Positions 31,817 through 34,656 of a DNA stretch of 34,656 nt are shown piece after piece (the stretch's first letter is position 1; each line of letters begins with the position of its first letter). Origin of the DNA: Actinobacteria bacterium 13_1_40CM_66_12 (GTDB lineage: Bacteria; Chloroflexota; Dormibacteria; Dormibacterales; Dormibacteraceae); the NCBI GenBank assembly GCA_001917895.1, contig MNEW01000031.1, forward strand, positions 1-34,656, read 5' to 3'. The notes below the pieces were generated by a model. The model ran no database searches. It was given only the letters and a program-made list of their open reading frames with translations, and was not told the DNA's origin. The translations under genes were made by a program, and so were the position numbers.

Positions 31817-32363
31817 GTCTCGCCTCCAACAATCGGATGGCCGTGGGAAGAATCCTGTACTCCGCCTCGTGAATGCGCCGGCGAAGGGTCTCCACGGTAT
31901 CGCCCTTCAGCACCGGAACGGATTCCTGGGCCAGGATCGGTCCCGCGTCGAGGTCCTCGGTGACGAGGTGCACCGTCGCACCCGTCTTGCCCACGCCGCT
32001 GCGGAGCGCTTGCTCGACCGCGTCCATGCCACCGCCGAACTCAGGCAGCAACGATGGATGCACGTTGACGATACGCCCCGCGAACGCCTCTAGGAACGGC
32101 CGGGTGTGAATTCGGTCGTAGCCGGCGTCGACCACAAGCTCGACGCGATGTGACCGGAAGAAGTCACGCATAGCGGCATCCCGCTCCTCCTCGGACGCGA
32201 ACCGCTTGAGCGAGAGCTCACCCACGGGGATGCCGCGCTCGCGGGCGAACGCCGCTCCACCGCATGACGGCCTGTTGGTGGCCACAGCGACGACCTCGAA
32301 ACCGCGATCCACGAGGTTGCGGAGATTGGAGCCCTTCCCCGAGACGACGACGCCTAATTTCAT
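31788..32363 (-). CDS. purN: Phosphoribosylglycinamide formyltransferase
   Basis: Transfers formyl from 10-formyl-THF to GAR. Length is 191 residues. SGKGSNL lies at 8-14, binding the substrate phosphate. Catalytic Asn and His are in IVNVHPSLLPEF, and the catalytic Asp is in EDLDAGPILAQ. The folate-site segment reads VDAGYDRI instead of the common LAGFMRI, a variant worth noting but compatible with function. ATG 32363 lies 40 bases after purM, in a gap filled by a strong hairpin; the only ribosome-site-like bases (GGGG) are inside that hairpin. Confidence 0.93.
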   Translation of the reverse strand: MKLGVVVSGKGSNLRNLVDRGFEVVAVATNRPSCGGAAFARERGIPVGELSLKRFASEEERDAAMRDFFRSHRVELVVDAGYDRIHTRPFLEAFAGRIVNVHPSLLPEFGGGMDAVEQALRSGVGKTGATVHLVTEDLDAGPILAQESVPVLKGDTVETLRRRIHEAEYRILPTAIRLLEARLAESPAVGQ

Positions 32364-32396
32364 CGGGGTCCCCGCAAAATCGCAGATTTTGTGGGG
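32364..32396 (-). promoter_or_regulatory. Alternative hairpins covering the purN ribosome site
   Basis: In the minus transcript CCCC-A-CAAAATC, loop TGC, GATTTTG-C-GGGG (32396-32370) forms a long stem with one mismatch. The same GGGG can instead pair with the CCCC just before the purN ATG (GGGGACCCCG, 32374-32364). The two folds exclude each other and both involve the presumed Shine-Dalgarno bases. No T-run follows, so a terminator is less likely than a translational switch or RNA-stability element. Confidence 0.45.
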
Positions 32397-32403
32397 TGTA
32401 GTT

Positions 32404-33384
32404 TCAGGTGATCACCACGCGTTCGCCGCCCTTGTGCTCGACCACCTCGCCGACCACCTGGGCGCTGCGGGGGACTTCGTCCGGGTCGACAACGAGGATC
32501 ATGCCGAGCCCCATGTTGAACGTCCCGAACATCTCGTGGTCGGCGATGCGGCCCCGAGACTGGATCATCTCGAAGATCGGACAGATCTCCCACGAGCGAC
32601 GGCCCAGTCGTGCGCCCAGACCTTCGGGCAAGCAGCGCGGCAGGTTGCCGAACATGCCACCACCCGTGATGTGCGCAGCACCCTTCCAGGCGATCGAACC
32701 GAGCTCCTGCAGGTACGAGCGGTGCGGTTCGAGCAGCTCTTCGCTCAGCGGGCGGCCGATCTCTGGGAAAACGCTGCTGAGCGGCACGTCCTCGAAGACC
32801 TTGCGCACCAGCGAGAAGCCGTTTGTGTGGAGGCCGCTGGAAGGCAGACCGATCAACAGATCGCCCGCGCGAATTTCCTTGGGGTCTCGCACGAGTCCCG
32901 GCGGAACCATGCCGACGATGAACCCGGCCAGGTCGTAATCCCCGAGCGCGTAGACGCCCGGCATCTCGGCGGTCTCGCCTCCCAGCAGCGCGCAGCCTGC
33001 CTCACGGCAGGCCGCGGTGATGCCTTCGATGACCTGCGTGAAAACGTCCGGGTCGAGCTTGCCGGTGGCGAAATAGTCGAGGAAGAACATCGGGCGGGCG
33101 CCGGCCGTGGCGATGTCGTTCACGCAATGGTTGACGATGTCGACGCCGATGCCGCGATGCGAGGATGCAGCGATCGCCACCTTGATCTTGGTGCCGACGC
33201 CATCGGCGCTGGCGGCGAGATGGCCACCACCGGGTAGCGCATAGAGCCCGGCGAACGGGCCCACCCCGCGAGCGACCTCTTCGCCGTGCGTGGCAGCGAT
33301 CAGCGGCTTCACGCGCTCCAGCACCCGCTCGTACGCCTCGATGTCGACGCCGGCGGCGGCGTACGAGAGCCCTTCGCCGGCCAT
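32404..33384 (-). CDS. purM: Phosphoribosylformylglycinamidine cyclo-ligase (AIR synthetase)
   Basis: ATP-dependent ring closure of FGAM to AIR. Length is 326 residues from ATG 33384 (MAGEGLSYAAAGVDIEAYERV). The start is supported by the one-base overlap with the purF stop (TGATG) and the conserved SYAAAGVD opening. Key parts: HLAASADGVGTKIKVA at about 45-60, VNHCVNDIATAGARPMFFLDYFA, GGETAEMPGVY, GLPSSGLHTNGFSLVRKV, HITGGGMFGNLPR, and MFGTFNMGLGMILVV. Family length and all blocks are complete. Confidence 0.96.
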   Translation of the reverse strand: MAGEGLSYAAAGVDIEAYERVLERVKPLIAATHGEEVARGVGPFAGLYALPGGGHLAASADGVGTKIKVAIAASSHRGIGVDIVNHCVNDIATAGARPMFFLDYFATGKLDPDVFTQVIEGITAACREAGCALLGGETAEMPGVYALGDYDLAGFIVGMVPPGLVRDPKEIRAGDLLIGLPSSGLHTNGFSLVRKVFEDVPLSSVFPEIGRPLSEELLEPHRSYLQELGSIAWKGAAHITGGGMFGNLPRCLPEGLGARLGRRSWEICPIFEMIQSRGRIADHEMFGTFNMGLGMILVVDPDEVPRSAQVVGEVVEHKGGERVVIT

Positions 33385-34656
33385 CAGCCCTTGGTGTCTA
33401 GGAGAACGGGGTCCGGTATCAGTTGCGGCTCGAACTGCATCTTGTCCATCTCGAGCTGCTGCGGCACCGGCACCGGGTAGGAACCGTCGAAGCACGCGCG
33501 GCAGAACTGCTCGGCGGTGCCGCGGCCGATAGCTCTCATGAGGCCCGGAATCGAGAGATAGGCGAGGCTGTCGGCGCCGATGTGGGTGCGCACCTCGTCA
33601 ACCGTGCGCCCCGCCGCGATCAGCTCCTTGGTCGAGCCGATATCGACGCCCATGAAGCACGGGAAGCGCATGGGCGGGCTGGAGATGCGCATGTGGATCT
33701 CGCTGGCGCCGGCCGCGCGCAGGCGTTCGATGATCCGGCGCGACGTCGTGCCGCGAACGATGGAGTCGTCGACCGCGATGATGCGCTTGCCCTTGATCGA
33801 CCGCGGCAGCGCGTTGAGCTTGAGCATCACTCCTGCCTCGCGCAGCGTCTGATCGGGCTGGATGAACGTGCGATTGATGTACCGGCTCTTCATCAGCGCC
33901 TCGCGGAACGGGATGCCCGCAGCCTCCGCATAGCCGATCGCGGCCGGCGTGCCCGAGTCAGGGAACGCGATCACCATGTCGGCATCGACGGGCGCTTCCT
34001 TGGCGAGCTCGTTGCCCATGCGGATGCGCGCCTCTTCCAGCTCGCAGTTCTTGAGGATGGAGTCCGGGCGGGCGAAGTAGATGAACTCGAACACGCACAT
34101 GGCGTGCTTGCTCGAAGTCTGGAACGTCAGGTTGTGGACGCCGTGCTCGTCCATCACCACCATTTCGCCCGGCTGTACCTCACGCACGAAAGTGGCGTTG
34201 ACCGTGTCGAGCGCACATGTCTCCGAAGCCACGATGTGTGCGGGCTGACCCGGTAGCGGAATAAAGCCGATGCACAGCGGCCGGAAACCGTATGGGTCGC
34301 GCAGCGCGATCAGCTGCGTGGGCGTGATGATCCCGCACGAGTAGGCGCCGACGACCCGGGCGAACGTCTTGCGGATGACCTCTTCCCACGTGCGGCCGTG
34401 CGTGTGCTCGATGAGCCGTGCCATGACCTCCGTGTCGAGCGCCGAGTCGAAGGTCGCGCCCTCCTCCTCGAGCTGGCGACGCAGCGAGTCCGCGTTCAGC
34501 AGGTTGCCGTTGTGCGCGATGGCACCTGGGCCGAGCTGAGGGTGATGGAACGGCAGCGGGTGGGCATTCTCGGCGCGACTCGAGCCGGTGGTCGAGTATC
34601 GGGTGTGGCCGAGCGCGAGGATCGATCCTGCGCCCATCTCCTTCACAATCGCGGGC
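33384..34656 (-). CDS. purF: Amidophosphoribosyltransferase, partial (N-terminus outside window)
   Basis: Commits PRPP and glutamine to purine synthesis. About 423 codons are present; roughly the first 60-70 residues, including the N-terminal nucleophile Cys, lie beyond base 34656. The glutaminase part shows ILALGHTRYSTTGSS and AHNGNL. The phosphoribosyltransferase part has the PRPP loop RIIAVDDSIVRGTTSRRII. Iron-sulfur-type cysteines, as in Bacillus PurF, are in MCVFEF, FPCFMG and FCRACFDG. The internal GTG at 34646 is not the start, since the frame is open to the edge. The stop overlaps the purM ATG. Confidence 0.95.
   Translation of the reverse strand, partial: PAIVKEMGAGSILALGHTRYSTTGSSRAENAHPLPFHHPQLGPGAIAHNGNLLNADSLRRQLEEEGATFDSALDTEVMARLIEHTHGRTWEEVIRKTFARVVGAYSCGIITPTQLIALRDPYGFRPLCIGFIPLPGQPAHIVASETCALDTVNATFVREVQPGEMVVMDEHGVHNLTFQTSSKHAMCVFEFIYFARPDSILKNCELEEARIRMGNELAKEAPVDADMVIAFPDSGTPAAIGYAEAAGIPFREALMKSRYINRTFIQPDQTLREAGVMLKLNALPRSIKGKRIIAVDDSIVRGTTSRRIIERLRAAGASEIHMRISSPPMRFPCFMGVDIGSTKELIAAGRTVDEVRTHIGADSLAYLSIPGLMRAIGRGTAEQFCRACFDGSYPVPVPQQLEMDKMQFEPQLIPDPVLLDTKG

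Overview
High-GC bacterial chromosome, gene-dense, with many GTG/TTG starts and stop/start overlaps (ATGA, GTGA, TGATG). The gene set looks like a free-living heterotroph: de novo purine and pyrimidine synthesis, PLP synthesis by PdxST, a tmk/R3H-ATPase pair, an ECF sigma factor, NatAB-type exporters and two drug-efflux-type MFS proteins. Gene style and the tmk-R3H neighbourhood suggest a Chloroflexota- or Dormibacterota-like soil lineage. That placement is an inference without a phylogeny. I saw no rRNA, tRNA, CRISPR, prophage or insertion sequence, and no stretch over 300 bases lacks a gene.

Layout. 1-4.4 kb (minus): pdxS, pdxT, a GNAT-like gene, an R3H AAA ATPase and the start of tmk, in transcription order. 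4.5-8.0 kb (minus): ilvE, glycerate kinase, an ECF sigma factor carrying its own HxxxCxxC motif, and a SHOCT-like two-repeat protein. 8.1-10.2 kb (plus): a small membrane protein, yajQ, hisA, a DUF3465-like lipoprotein and a previously uncalled 53-residue peptide ending in a CCGNYGDPGC motif. 10.3-15.8 kb: mixed accessory genes (SDR, SRPBCC protein, MFS, ABC-2 exporter, SpoIIM-like protein). 15.9-23.4 kb (minus): pyr operon pyrB-pyrR(broken)-carAB(fused)-pyrK-pyrD with a PyrR-type RNA loop next to the pyrB Shine-Dalgarno. 23.4-27.1 kb (plus): a zinc-ribbon protein with a histone-H1-like tail, natA-natB, a small membrane protein and a thiolase. 27.2-29.3 kb: divergent marR and DHA2 efflux pump. 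29.4-34.7 kb (minus): purF(partial)-purM-purN-purH-tryptophan dioxygenase-Cys-rich 46-mer.

Most unusual points: (1) carA and carB are one 1442-residue reading frame, with a cryptic TAATG junction in another frame at the fusion point. (2) pyrR has lost about 32 residues and its frame right beside a 22-bp perfect palindrome, although its RNA target at pyrB survives. (3) Three further genes (tmk at the window edge, the SDR, and permease/SpoIIM) show internal loss or frame disruption, so either the genome is eroding or the assembly has recurrent small errors. (4) A GTTTGGCGCCAAAC-type operator occurs twice before pdxS and once as an 18-bp perfect palindrome before an ABC exporter. (5) A tryptophan dioxygenase and a Cys-rich mini-protein sit at the end of the purine operon.
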